Shown one piece after another: positions 31,053 through 39,978 of a DNA stretch of 64,000 nucleotides. Within the stretch, counting starts at the first letter, position 1, and each line of letters opens with the position of its first letter. This DNA is from Geodermatophilus aquaeductus (lineage in GTDB: Bacteria; Actinomycetota; Actinomycetes; Mycobacteriales; Geodermatophilaceae). Made by a program: the position numbers and the translations under genes. The notes beneath the pieces are model-generated. The model saw only the letters and a program-made list of their open reading frames with translations. It had not been told where the DNA came from and searched no databases. The DNA lies in NCBI RefSeq assembly GCF_900182545.1, contig NZ_FXTJ01000007.1, positions 1 to 64,000 of the forward strand, in the 5' to 3' direction.

Positions 31053-32992
31053 CGCCGCTCCTCCCCCGGCACGAGGCCCCCCGACGAGACGACCGCGGGT
31101 GCGCGGTCGGTGCGGTGCGGTGGATGAGGCGCGGCTGCGCGTGCGGCGGCGACCCGGGAGCGGGCGGCCGCCTGGGCCGTCAGCAGCGCGGCCCCGCCGC
31201 GGCCGGTGAGGCAACGGTCGAGTGCGGCGATCAGCGGCGGGGCGTGCTCGGCGACGACCAGCGCACGCCCGGGCGGGAGCCGGCGGATCTCCTCCGGCCG
31301 CAGCACCGGCACGTCCTCGCCGTGCGTGGAGCGGCTCCATCCGGCGCGGCCGGAGCTGTAGCTGGTGCGCCGCACCCGGGTGGTGCCGGTCAGGTCGGAC
31401 AGCTCCCGGTTGAAGCCGCCGTCCTTGCCGCCGCCGAAGGCGACGACGACGTTGGTCAGCCCGAACAGCGCGCGGGCCTCGTCCTCGCCGTAGACGATGA
31501 CCAGCTGCCGCCAGGTCTGCGCGGCGTAGAGGAAGCCGATCCCGAGGGCCCGGTCGTTGGCCATCCGGGTGCGCAGGGTGGGCAGCGGCGCGGTGGAGGG
31601 CAGCTCGTCCAGGCAGGCCAGCAGCGGCGGGCACAGCCGCCCGGTCGGCGCGGCGTCGGCGAGCGTCAGGGCAGTGTCGAGGACGTGCTCGGCCAGCGCG
31701 GTCATCAGCGGCGCGGCGGAGGCGTAGGGGTCGTCGCGGCCGAGCAGGTAGACGGTGCCGCCGGCGGCGAGCAGGGCGGCGAGGTCGGTGGCCGGCCGCC
31801 CGGGTCCGGGTGTGCAGCGGCGGCGGATGTCGGCCTGGAAGAACAGCGCCAGGGCCTGCTGCACGGTGGTGGCGGTGTTGCCGGCGGTGCGGTCGTCGCC
31901 GTGCAGGGCGCCGTGCAGCAGCCCGTCCCATAGCGGGGCGGCGTGCGGGTGGCCGCGCAGGATGTCGGCCGGCTGCGGACTGGCCTGCGGATGGGCGGCC
32001 CAGGCGAGGACGTCCTCGACGGTGCGGCCGGTGAGCGCGGCGGCGTGAAGATAGGCCTGCAGCACCTTGGCCGCCTCGAAGGCGTAGAAGCGGGCGGCGT
32101 TGTCCGAACCGCCGCCGCCGACGGCTCCGGTCACCGTGCCGGTGGCGAAGGCCTTGGCGCGGCGCTCGGCGACCATCGGGTCGGCGCAGCCGGCGACCGG
32201 GTCCCACACCAGCTCCGGCAGCCCGGGGACGGCACCGAACGGGTCGAGCACGGCCACCGGCCGGCCGCCGGCGGCGCGGGCGTCGACGGTGAGCAGCAGG
32301 TCCTCGGCCTTGGTCAGCGTGACCAGGGCCGCGCCGGGGGCGTCGAGCAGCGCGGGGGCGAGCAGGTCGAGGGTCTTGCCGGAGCCCTGCGGGCCGTAGA
32401 CGCCGGTGGTCCGGTCGAAGGGCACCCAAAGCTCCCCCGCCGCCGGAACGGCGCCGCGGCCCAGCCGCCAGCCGACCGCGGACGGGTCGGGCGCCCGCCG
32501 TCGCCCGGTCCGGGCGCGGGCGGCCGGGAGCAGGTCGGGCCGGATCACCGCCGCGACCCGCCGCAGCCGAGGGCGGCCGAGCACCTGCGCGGCCTCACCG
32601 CGGGTGGCCAGGCCCGTGCCGGCGCCGAGCACGCGCCGCCCCTCCCGGACCGCTGCCCCGGTGCCGGCCAGGAATCCCGCGACTGCGACGGCCACGGCCG
32701 TGTGGACGGCGCCGGGCGCGGGCGCCGCCGCGGCCTGGGCGGCAGTCAGGCCGGCGGTGGCGTCGCCGGTGAGCAGGCCGCCGACCGCGGCGGCCAGGGC
32801 TCTCGGCCCCGCGGGCCACACCCAGCCGCCGCCGGCCACCGCGGCGGCTGCCCCGCGCGCGGCCGGCAGGAGCAGCGCGGCGGCGGCCAGCCAGGTCAGC
32901 GCGGCGGCGGTCGGGATCTCCCAACCGGCCGGGCCGACGTCGGCGCGCGACCGCAGCGCGACAGGTGCGGATCGGGATCCGGTGATGCGCAC
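31049..32992 (-). CDS. VirD4/TraG-like type IV coupling protein
   Basis: A 647-residue membrane ATPase that brings the relaxase-DNA complex to the secretion channel. Two to three N-terminal helices (IPTAAALTWLAAAALLLPAA; AVHTAVAVAVAGFLAGTG) precede the nucleotide site GPQGSGKT (200-207). Further conserved blocks are FYAFEAAKVLQAYLHAAAL, LLACLDELPSTAPLPTL (Walker B) and FLYAAQTWRQLVIVYGEDEA. The GTG at 32992 follows GAGGAGGAG. It ends coupled to the next gene and begins 41 bases after the M23 gene. The basic, disordered C-terminal tail is typical of actinobacterial T4CPs. Confidence 0.9.
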   Translation of the reverse strand: MRITGSRSAPVALRSRADVGPAGWEIPTAAALTWLAAAALLLPAARGAAAAVAGGGWVWPAGPRALAAAVGGLLTGDATAGLTAAQAAAAPAPGAVHTAVAVAVAGFLAGTGAAVREGRRVLGAGTGLATRGEAAQVLGRPRLRRVAAVIRPDLLPAARARTGRRRAPDPSAVGWRLGRGAVPAAGELWVPFDRTTGVYGPQGSGKTLDLLAPALLDAPGAALVTLTKAEDLLLTVDARAAGGRPVAVLDPFGAVPGLPELVWDPVAGCADPMVAERRAKAFATGTVTGAVGGGGSDNAARFYAFEAAKVLQAYLHAAALTGRTVEDVLAWAAHPQASPQPADILRGHPHAAPLWDGLLHGALHGDDRTAGNTATTVQQALALFFQADIRRRCTPGPGRPATDLAALLAAGGTVYLLGRDDPYASAAPLMTALAEHVLDTALTLADAAPTGRLCPPLLACLDELPSTAPLPTLRTRMANDRALGIGFLYAAQTWRQLVIVYGEDEARALFGLTNVVVAFGGGKDGGFNRELSDLTGTTRVRRTSYSSGRAGWSRSTHGEDVPVLRPEEIRRLPPGRALVVAEHAPPLIAALDRCLTGRGGAALLTAQAAARSRVAAARAAAPHPPHRTDRAPAVVSSGGLVPGEERR

Positions 32993-33033
32993 GATCTCCT
33001 CCTCGAGGTCCTGGCGGTGGATGGGGTGCCGGG

Positions 33034-34182
33034 TCAGCCGGCGGTCGTGGTCGCGGACAGGTCGACGCCGCGCGCGGCCAGCCAGGGCACCGGATCGACC
33101 GGGTCGCCGTCGATGCGGACCTCGAGGTGCAGGTGCACGCCGGTGCTGTTGCCGGTGGAGCCCTGGTAGCCGAGCAGCGTCCCGGCGCGGACCGGCTGCC
33201 CGGCGCGGACGGTGTAGGCCGACAGGTGGGCGTAGCGGGAAGTCACGCCGGCGCCGTGGTCGACCTCGACGAGGTTGCCGTAGCCGGCCAGGCCGAGGCC
33301 GCCGTCGCGGTCGCAGTAGGCGCTGGTGCACTCGGCACGGATCACGGTGCCGTCGGCGGCGGCGTAGACCGGGGTGCCGCGGGGCCCGGCGAGGTCGACG
33401 CCGGCGTGCAACGCGCCCCAGCGGGTTCCGAAGCCGGAGGTGACCGTCCCCGCGGTGGGCCGGATCCACGACCCGGCGGCCACCGCCAGGCCTGGGCAGA
33501 TCCCGTCCGCCGCCCCGGCCGGGCCGGCGGCTGTGGCCTGCGCGGCCGACCACAGCACGGCGGTCAGCTGGCGGGCGAACGGCTCCCAGCGGGCGTAGGC
33601 GCCGCCCGCGGCCGAGACCTGCACGGCCTGCGCGGCCTCGGTCAGCGGAATCGTCTGCCAGTTCGGCACCGCGACCAGCCGGGAGTAGAAGGCCTCGGCG
33701 GCGTGGACGGGATCCATCAGCTGGGCGACGGTGCCCCAGCCGGCCAGCCAGCGCTGCTGGAGGAGGTTGACGCTGTCGTGGTCGGAGCCGATCCCGTCGT
33801 GCGGATGCGTGAGGCTGGTCGCGGTCACTGCCGCCTGCTCGGCGGTGAGCGCGGGGCTGCTGCCGTCGTTGGCCAGCATCCGCAGCCGCGACTCCTGCCA
33901 GGCGGTGGCCAGCGCCACGGTCACCGCGTACGCCGGCAGGCCGCGGGCGGCGGCGACGTTGGCGATGGTCTGCGCGTGACCCATCTGGACCGCGTCCAGC
34001 GCGACACCGGCCACCGTGGTGCCGGTGCCACCGGCCGAGCACGCCGACGACGCCGCCGGGGAGCCCGCCTCGGGCGCGGTCAGGATCGCCAGCGGAACGA
34101 GCAGCAGGGTGAGCGCGGCGAGCACCGGGACCGCCACCGGAGCTGCGGCCCTCCACAGCCAGGTCCGCGCCGCGTCGGTCAT
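33034..34182 (-). CDS. SLT-like/M23 peptidoglycan hydrolase of the transfer apparatus
   Basis: A 382-residue exported two-domain enzyme. An N-terminal helix (VAVPVLAALTLLLVPLAILT) is followed by a lysozyme-like region with a Glu (ALATAWQESRLRMLANDGSS; HDSVNLLQQRWLAGWGTVAQ). A C-terminal LytM/M23 zinc endopeptidase follows: GALHAGVDLAGPRG (HxxxD), RYAHLS and VHLHLEV (HxH). It would open the wall for the conjugation channel, as VirB1-like proteins do. The ATG at 34182 overlaps the VirB4-like stop by 4 bases. Confidence 0.9.
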   Translation of the reverse strand: MTDAARTWLWRAAAPVAVPVLAALTLLLVPLAILTAPEAGSPAASSACSAGGTGTTVAGVALDAVQMGHAQTIANVAAARGLPAYAVTVALATAWQESRLRMLANDGSSPALTAEQAAVTATSLTHPHDGIGSDHDSVNLLQQRWLAGWGTVAQLMDPVHAAEAFYSRLVAVPNWQTIPLTEAAQAVQVSAAGGAYARWEPFARQLTAVLWSAAQATAAGPAGAADGICPGLAVAAGSWIRPTAGTVTSGFGTRWGALHAGVDLAGPRGTPVYAAADGTVIRAECTSAYCDRDGGLGLAGYGNLVEVDHGAGVTSRYAHLSAYTVRAGQPVRAGTLLGYQGSTGNSTGVHLHLEVRIDGDPVDPVPWLAARGVDLSATTTAG

Positions 34183-35684
34183 GCCGGGCCGCCGGTGAGG
34201 GCCTCGTTGGTGTAGGTCAGCCGCAGCTCGGGCCCGGTGAGGACGGTCTGGACCTGGAACGCCCGGTCCCCGACCAGCCACAGCGCCCGGCCCTTGCCGG
34301 CGACCGCCCAGCCGGTGACCACCCGCTGCGCGGTCGGGGTCAACCCGAGTGAGGCGCCGAGCTCGTCGCCGACGGCCTGGTCCTGGCCGTGCAGCACCTT
34401 CACGTCGCACAGGTGCAGCAGGTCGCGGGCGATGGCGACCGCCTGCGAGGCGGCGTCGCCGGCGGTGAGCATGTCCGAGGGCTTGTGCGCCAGCAGGATC
34501 TGCACGTCGGCGTCGCGGCGGGACAGCCGCAGGTTGGCGTCCAGGCTCTTCATCGCCTCGGGCCCCAGGCGCATCTGCCGCCAGGTCTCGTCGCGGATGA
34601 CGATCCGCAGGTCGCCGGGGTCGGCGATCTCCCGCATCGCCTGTCCCCAGGAGTTCAGGCAGGTCAGCGCGATGCCGACGGCGGAGTCGCCGAGCGGCTC
34701 CAGGCGGGACAGCGACAGCGACTGGATCGGGGCGCGCCAGTCGACGGCGACGGTGGTGTGGTCGTCGAACAGCCCGGCCAGCGAGCCCTTGACCAGCGCG
34801 CCGAGCGCGTCGCGCAGCAGGCGGGTGGCGTCGAGGAAGTGCCGCCGGTCGGCGTACCGGCAGCCGGCGACGAGCTCGTCGGGAGGCTCGTCCAGGGCCC
34901 GCCACAGCCGCGGGATCGTCGGCTCGGCCAGCCGGGTGGCGGCGGTGCGGTAGCCGGTGAGCAGCCGCAGCGCCTCCCCGACGGCGGTCTCCTCCACCGG
35001 GCCGAACGGCACCGACTGCGAGCCGACCAGGCCGCGGATGAGCACCAGCCAGCGGGCGAACACCAGCGCCTCGCGGCGGCGGGCCTCGGCGGCGCCAAGG
35101 TGTTCCCAGTCGTGCCCGAGCGGGCCGAAGGCCAGCGGGTTGACCCGGGTGGGCAGGCCGGGGCCGATGGCGAACGGCTCCACGCCCAGCGCCCGGCACA
35201 GCGGCTCGTACTCGTCCTTGGTGTCGCCCAGGACCAGGATGCGGTAGCCGTAGCCGAGCATCCGCAGCGCGAACGCCTTGACCGTGGCGGACTTGCCGCG
35301 GCCGGGCTTGCCGAAGACGACGACGTTGGGATTGGTGACCGGAATCGTCTCGTCGGTGACCCAGCCGACCGGATCGCAGTAGAACGCCCCGCCCGAGAGC
35401 AGGTCGATGCCCATCTGCGCGCCGGTCGGCGGCAGCCCGGAGGTGGCGATCAGCGGCCACACGACCGGCGTCTGCTCCGAGGTCATCCGCCATACCGACA
35501 GCGGCGCCGGCGTGGCGGCCCGGCCCCGGCCGCGGCCCCGCGGGCCGCGCCGGGGCACGAGTTCGGCGAACGGCCCGCGGTCGCGCGCCGCCCGCGGCGG
35601 AGCGGGGACGGCGGGCAGCCGGTGGCCGAAGTCGTCGAGCAGCACCGCAACGTCCCGGCCCGCCCGGGCGGCGCGGCGGATCAC
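34179..35684 (-). CDS. VirB4-like conjugation ATPase
   Basis: A 501-residue cytoplasmic ATPase that powers the transfer channel. It has Walker A GKPGRGKS (125-132), then LVLGDTKDEYEPLCRALGVE, Walker B LRIVIRDETWRQM and the switch region LLAHKPSDMLTAGDAASQ. The N-terminal 110 residues replace the long N-domain of classical VirB4. Here the adjacent SCO6880 gene encodes a separate membrane protein, as is usual in actinobacterial systems. GTG at 35684, 4-base overlap with that gene. Confidence 0.9.
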   Translation of the reverse strand: MIRRAARAGRDVAVLLDDFGHRLPAVPAPPRAARDRGPFAELVPRRGPRGRGRGRAATPAPLSVWRMTSEQTPVVWPLIATSGLPPTGAQMGIDLLSGGAFYCDPVGWVTDETIPVTNPNVVVFGKPGRGKSATVKAFALRMLGYGYRILVLGDTKDEYEPLCRALGVEPFAIGPGLPTRVNPLAFGPLGHDWEHLGAAEARRREALVFARWLVLIRGLVGSQSVPFGPVEETAVGEALRLLTGYRTAATRLAEPTIPRLWRALDEPPDELVAGCRYADRRHFLDATRLLRDALGALVKGSLAGLFDDHTTVAVDWRAPIQSLSLSRLEPLGDSAVGIALTCLNSWGQAMREIADPGDLRIVIRDETWRQMRLGPEAMKSLDANLRLSRRDADVQILLAHKPSDMLTAGDAASQAVAIARDLLHLCDVKVLHGQDQAVGDELGASLGLTPTAQRVVTGWAVAGKGRALWLVGDRAFQVQTVLTGPELRLTYTNEALTGGPA

Positions 35685-37195
35685 CGCCGCCCCCGGCGGT
35701 CCGGCAGCCCGATACCCAGCGGGATGGCCGCGGCGGCGAACCCGGAGTCCTGCGCCAGGTCCAGCCGCAGCGGCACATACCCGGCGGCGCGGATGGACGC
35801 GTCCAGCCGCCGGCCGTGCTCGGCCACCGGCCAGGTCGCCGGGACGGTGACGCAGGCGGCCAGCGCCGGGCGCACCAGCGCCCGCCCGGCGGCGAGCTTC
35901 TCGTCGGCGACGCCGATCCGCTCGGTGTCCCGCCGCTGCCGGGCGCGGGTCCGGAAGCCCATCCGGGCGCGCAGCTCGTTGCCGGTGGTCGCGCTCATCG
36001 CCTCCCGCCCGACCAGCCGGGTGGCCCGCTGCAGCGGCAGCGGCGCGAGGAACACCGTCAGGCAGCGCCGCTCCCCCGCGGTCGTGGGCACCAGCACCGG
36101 CGCCAGCGCGCCGAGCACCGCCCCGGAGTCGGGCAGCAGCACCGTGTCGGTGACCGACGCCCACGCGTCGTGCCGGTAGTGCCGCACCTCCGCCCGCGCG
36201 CCCGTCGGGCCTGCCGCGGCCATCGGCACCCCGGTGGCCACCGGCTCGCCGTCGGCGGCGGCCAGGTCGGCGGCGACCAGCTGGGCTCGGTCAGCCGGCG
36301 CGAAGCCGGTGCGCACCGCGGCGGCCAGCGCGGCGGAGTCCAGCCAGGTCACCGCCGTGCAGCCGACCGGCCCGCGCAGCGCGGCCTCCACCTCGGCCAT
36401 CACCCCGTGCAGCACCCGGGCGCGGCCGTCCACCCCGCCGCCGGCCTCCCGCGCCGCCCGGCCGATCCGGCCCTCCCCCACCACGACGGTCACGAACGCC
36501 TCGGTCCGCACCGCGGCCGGGGTCAGCGCCGCACCCAGCAGCCCGTTCACCCGGGCCGCCAGCGCCGGCGCATCCGGCCGGGCGTGGGCGCGTTCCCAGG
36601 CGGCGCGCTCGGCGCCGTCGTCGGGCACCGTGCGGACCTGCAGGGCCAGGGTGTCCACCAGCTCGGTGCGGGCGGCCAGCTCGACCAGCTCGGCGAGGCC
36701 GGCGCCCATCCGGTCCCGCTGGTCCGGCTCGGCCAGCCCGATGCCGGGATGGTCGATGCGGGCCACCGCCGCCCAGGTGCGCGCCGCCCGGTCCTGCACG
36801 AGCACCGGCCGGTCCACGCCGTGTCCGTACGGCGGCCCGTCGTGGGTGCGGACGGCGGCGAGCACCCCGGGCAGGTCGGCGGTCGCCAGGTCGTCGGCGG
36901 TGCCGGCGGCGGCGCGGGAGCCGAACACCGTCCAGCCCAGCGCTTGCCCGACCGCGTGCAGGACCAGGTCGGCGAGCCAGCGGCCGGCCGCCCGGCCGCG
37001 GACGGGGACCAGCAGCACGGCTGCCAGCAGCGCCCACACCGGCAGCCATCCCAGCAGCAGCCCCCACGCCCGCGCGTTGAGGGCCAGCAGCGCCGGGATC
37101 CCGGCTCCGGTGACCAGCGCCAGCTGGACACCGGTCATGCCGAGGAACCAGCCGGATACATCGCGCGCGTAGTCGCCGTAGCGGACGGCGCTCAC
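35681..37195 (-). CDS. SCO6880-family conjugation membrane protein
   Basis: A 504-residue protein. Two N-terminal helices (GVQLALVTGAGIPALLALNA; LGWLPVWALLAAVLLVPV) precede a long soluble part (GVDRPVLVQDRAARTWAAVA; DRMGAGLAELVELAARTELV) and the C-terminal GYVPLRLDLAQDSGFAAAAIP. This pattern, always beside the VirB4-like ATPase, identifies the SCO6880 family of actinobacterial mobile elements. It is thought to anchor the ATPase at the membrane (inference from context). GTG at 37195, 4-base overlap on both sides. Confidence 0.85.
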   Translation of the reverse strand: MSAVRYGDYARDVSGWFLGMTGVQLALVTGAGIPALLALNARAWGLLLGWLPVWALLAAVLLVPVRGRAAGRWLADLVLHAVGQALGWTVFGSRAAAGTADDLATADLPGVLAAVRTHDGPPYGHGVDRPVLVQDRAARTWAAVARIDHPGIGLAEPDQRDRMGAGLAELVELAARTELVDTLALQVRTVPDDGAERAAWERAHARPDAPALAARVNGLLGAALTPAAVRTEAFVTVVVGEGRIGRAAREAGGGVDGRARVLHGVMAEVEAALRGPVGCTAVTWLDSAALAAAVRTGFAPADRAQLVAADLAAADGEPVATGVPMAAAGPTGARAEVRHYRHDAWASVTDTVLLPDSGAVLGALAPVLVPTTAGERRCLTVFLAPLPLQRATRLVGREAMSATTGNELRARMGFRTRARQRRDTERIGVADEKLAAGRALVRPALAACVTVPATWPVAEHGRRLDASIRAAGYVPLRLDLAQDSGFAAAAIPLGIGLPDRRGRR

Positions 37196-38781
37196 CGCGC
37201 ACCGTCCTCGTCGGAGCCGTCGAACCCGTCGACGCCGTCGACCCGGTCGGGTGCGGTGTGATCGAGGGACTGGGTGGGCCAGGTGGCGGGCGACGTCCCG
37301 GCCGGGCTCCCCGACCCCGCCGGCGGCGGCCCGCCATCGTCGGAGCCGGCGCCGCGGCGGAGTGTTCCGGCGGTGCCCGTCCCGCCCGGGGAGCCGGTGC
37401 CGCGCATCCGCATCCGCATCCGTCCGCTCGGCGGCTGCCCGTGCCACGGCGCGGAGTGGCCCACGCCGGCAGCCGACAGCACGTCGGCCGCCGACGCCGC
37501 GACCCCGGCCGCCACCCGTCCCGCCTGGGCGCTGCCGGCGGTCAGCGCGCGCAGGGCACCGGCGAACCGGCCGCCGGTGACCGCGTCGGCGGTCGACTCC
37601 CCCTGCGCCCGGTCCCCGGCGATTTGGGCCGCCGCCCCCGAGGCGGCCGCCCCGCCGGCGGAGCCGGCGACAGCGGCTCCCGCGGCCCCGCCGGCGACCT
37701 TCTGCAGCGCGCCCAGCAGCCCGCCGGAGGCGGCCAGCGACGAGCGCAGCGCCGCGCCGCTGGACGTGCCGGGGTCGACGAAGGCCAGCAGCCGGAACAG
37801 CGCCAGCGGGCAGACCGCGCCGAGCAGGATCAGCAGGCAGCCGACCACCGCCGTGCCGGCCGCGGACCCGGTGCTCGTTCCCTCGGCGCCGGTCACCACG
37901 CCTTCGGTGATGGTGACCCCGACCCCGAGGACAAGGACGGCGACCGGGGAGACCAGCAGCGCGGCCAGGAACCAGCGCAGGCTCCGCCAGAACCAGGCGC
38001 TCGAGGTCGCCGCCAGCAGGCCGCCGGCCGAGATCGCCGACGTCGCCGCCAGGACGATCAGGGCCGCCTCGCGGACCAGCATCAGCAGCAGGTAGCCCAC
38101 GCTCGCGGGCACGAGCAGGAAGACCGAGCTAATCCCCAGGACGGTGGCGACCGTGCCGTCGACCAGGTCGCGGCCCACGCTGATCGACGGGTCGAAGGCG
38201 GCCAGGGTGTCGATGTCCAGCAGGCTCTGCAGCAGGCCGGTGGTGAGCCCCGAGACGCCGGTGACCAGCAGCGCCGCCACCCCGACGTAGCCGGACCAGA
38301 CCAGGCCGAACTGCGCCAGCCCGATCAGCAGCCGGCCGAGGGTCCGCCCGTCCCGGCGCAGCGCGGCCACACCCAGTTGCACCAGACCCATCACCGCGGC
38401 GACGCTGGCGCCGATCCCGAAGGTCACCGGATAGATCCCGGCCAGCGGGCCGTCCGCGGACAGGTCCGGCGTGGCTAGGGCATCGACCACCGAGAAGGCC
38501 AGGCCCAGCAGCCACAGCCCGGCCTCCCACAGCGCCAGCATCGCGGCGGTCCACACGTCGGTGACCGCGGCGCCGGCGAGCTCACCGACCGCGCACAGCG
38601 GATCGGTCGGCAGGCACGGCAGGGCGCCGTCCTCGGCCACCGGATCTGCCGGAAAGGCCCACGCCGGGTCGGCCGCCGCCGGAGCGACCGACACGAGCCA
38701 GGCCGCCGCCGACAGCACCAGGACGACCGACGCCCGCGCGCTTCCCGGTGAGCCGCCCCGCCGCTGATTTCGGTCACCCAT
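37192..38781 (-). CDS. TrbL/VirB6-like polytopic membrane protein
   Basis: A 529-residue protein with a signal-like N-terminus ending in APAAADPAWA. Six or more helices follow (AGLWLLGLAFSVVDALA, VFLLVPASVGYLLLMLVREA, LALFRLLAFVDPG and others), then an Ala/Gly-rich, low-complexity C-terminal third with a run of Arg-Met. Topology and position match the VirB6/TrbL inner-membrane channel component. It overlaps the neighbours by 4 and 8 bases. The C-terminal tail is probably disordered and cytoplasmic. Confidence 0.78.
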   Translation of the reverse strand: MGDRNQRRGGSPGSARASVVLVLSAAAWLVSVAPAAADPAWAFPADPVAEDGALPCLPTDPLCAVGELAGAAVTDVWTAAMLALWEAGLWLLGLAFSVVDALATPDLSADGPLAGIYPVTFGIGASVAAVMGLVQLGVAALRRDGRTLGRLLIGLAQFGLVWSGYVGVAALLVTGVSGLTTGLLQSLLDIDTLAAFDPSISVGRDLVDGTVATVLGISSVFLLVPASVGYLLLMLVREAALIVLAATSAISAGGLLAATSSAWFWRSLRWFLAALLVSPVAVLVLGVGVTITEGVVTGAEGTSTGSAAGTAVVGCLLILLGAVCPLALFRLLAFVDPGTSSGAALRSSLAASGGLLGALQKVAGGAAGAAVAGSAGGAAASGAAAQIAGDRAQGESTADAVTGGRFAGALRALTAGSAQAGRVAAGVAASAADVLSAAGVGHSAPWHGQPPSGRMRMRMRGTGSPGGTGTAGTLRRGAGSDDGGPPPAGSGSPAGTSPATWPTQSLDHTAPDRVDGVDGFDGSDEDGAR

Positions 38782-39583
38782 GGCGGAGCTCCCGGTAGCC
38801 GGCGGCGATCGCCGCGTCGGTGCCCGGCCAGATCGACGGCGCCGGCGCCGGTTCCGCTCCGGGGCCGATCACCCACCGCTCGCCGGTCCACACCATCCGC
38901 TGGCAGTCGGCGACCGCGATGCGCGCGGTCTGCTCGACGGTGACGGTGAACTCGGAGTTCACGCAGACCACCGCGAAGTCCGGCCCCACCGTTCCCTTGA
39001 TCAGGCCCATCACCGGGCGGACCACGACGGCCAGCTGCGGCGATCCGGACCCGGACACGCCGGCCGCCGTCAGCAGGCGGGCCATGCCGTGCACCCCGCT
39101 CCACGTCCGCGCGGTGGGACCGCCCGGCGCCGCCCACTCGGTGATGACCCCCTGGACGCCGTTCATCGAGCCACTGCCCATCGCCGTCACGTCGATGGCC
39201 GCCAGCTGCGCCAGCGCGCCCTCCGGGGTGCGGGGGAAGCCGGTGAGCACGCCGGCCGCGCCGACGCCGGTGGCGCGGGGCAGCTCGAGGGCGTCGGCGG
39301 CCTGCGTCGACACGGGGCGGGGCAACGCATCGTCGGGGTCGGCGCTCGGCATCGGCGCGGCCGCCAGCGCGTCCTGCCGGGACACCGTCGCTGATGAGGG
39401 CGGAGCCTTTCGTCCGGCCGCCGGCGGGGCGGACTCGTCGTCGGTCAGGACGGCGACGACCGCGAGGACGACCCCGGCCAGCACCGCCAGGGCGACCAGC
39501 GCGCTAAGCGCGGCGACCACCAGCAGCCGGGCCGGGCTCCACTCCGGAGCGCCGCCCGCGTCCCGTTCCGGTCGGCGGCGCAT
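38774..39583 (-). CDS. Membrane-anchored extracytoplasmic conjugation protein (VirB8/TcpC-like candidate)
   Basis: A 269-residue bitopic protein. A short basic N-terminus and one helix (LLVVAALSALVALAVLAGVV) lead to a soluble domain (VLTGFPRTPEGALAQLAAID; EFTVTVEQTARIAVADCQRM). This architecture fits the VirB8/TcpC NTF2-like role. Sequence similarity is not obvious to me, so the assignment is by topology and operon position. The ATG overlaps the upstream stop (TGATG). Confidence 0.65.
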   Translation of the reverse strand: MRRRPERDAGGAPEWSPARLLVVAALSALVALAVLAGVVLAVVAVLTDDESAPPAAGRKAPPSSATVSRQDALAAAPMPSADPDDALPRPVSTQAADALELPRATGVGAAGVLTGFPRTPEGALAQLAAIDVTAMGSGSMNGVQGVITEWAAPGGPTARTWSGVHGMARLLTAAGVSGSGSPQLAVVVRPVMGLIKGTVGPDFAVVCVNSEFTVTVEQTARIAVADCQRMVWTGERWVIGPGAEPAPAPSIWPGTDAAIAAGYRELRHG

Positions 39584-39978
39584 CAGGTGCACCCGCTGCC
39601 GGTGATCGAGTCGAGGATCACCAGGATGACCGTGTAGGTGATGGCCACCAGCACCACCACCGCGACCCCCATAGCCCCGTACCGGGAGGCGTGCGGGTGG
39701 GAGAAGATCCGCCCGGCGAGGATCGCGCCCAGCGACACCACCGCGCTGATGACGATGAGCGCCAGCACCCCCCATTTCACCCAGGCCGTCACGTCGTCGG
39801 CGAAGGCCTGCATGCCGGGTGGCGCCTGGGGGCAGACGGTCGCGGGCTCCTCCCCCGGCTCCTCGACGAGCGCCCACCACGCCACCCCGACGGTCTCGGG
39901 GATACCGAGCACCGCGGCCGAGACGACCCGGACGAGGGCGGGCGCGGTGCCCACGACGCGTGTGACCGCTGCCCTCAC
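39583..39978 (-). CDS. Small two-helix membrane protein, possible VirB2/TrbC-like subunit
   Basis: A 131-residue protein with a Cys/Pro-rich outer segment (ATVCPQAPPGMQAFADDVTA). Two strong helices follow (WGVLALIVISAVVSLGAILA; YGAMGVAVVVLVAITYTVIL) separated by a short basic loop, then an end at GSGCT. Two helices and size fit a pilin-like or VirB3-like subunit. It is coupled to the ParA-like gene upstream (4-base overlap). Confidence 0.65.
   Translation of the reverse strand: MRAAVTRVVGTAPALVRVVSAAVLGIPETVGVAWWALVEEPGEEPATVCPQAPPGMQAFADDVTAWVKWGVLALIVISAVVSLGAILAGRIFSHPHASRYGAMGVAVVVLVAITYTVILVILDSITGSGCT

Noticed and set aside
34389-37261. Long plus-strand open frames opposite the VirB4-like and SCO6880 genes
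   Set aside because: Gln/Gly/Arg-rich shadows; the minus strand carries the conserved ATPase motifs and the coupled start-stop pattern.
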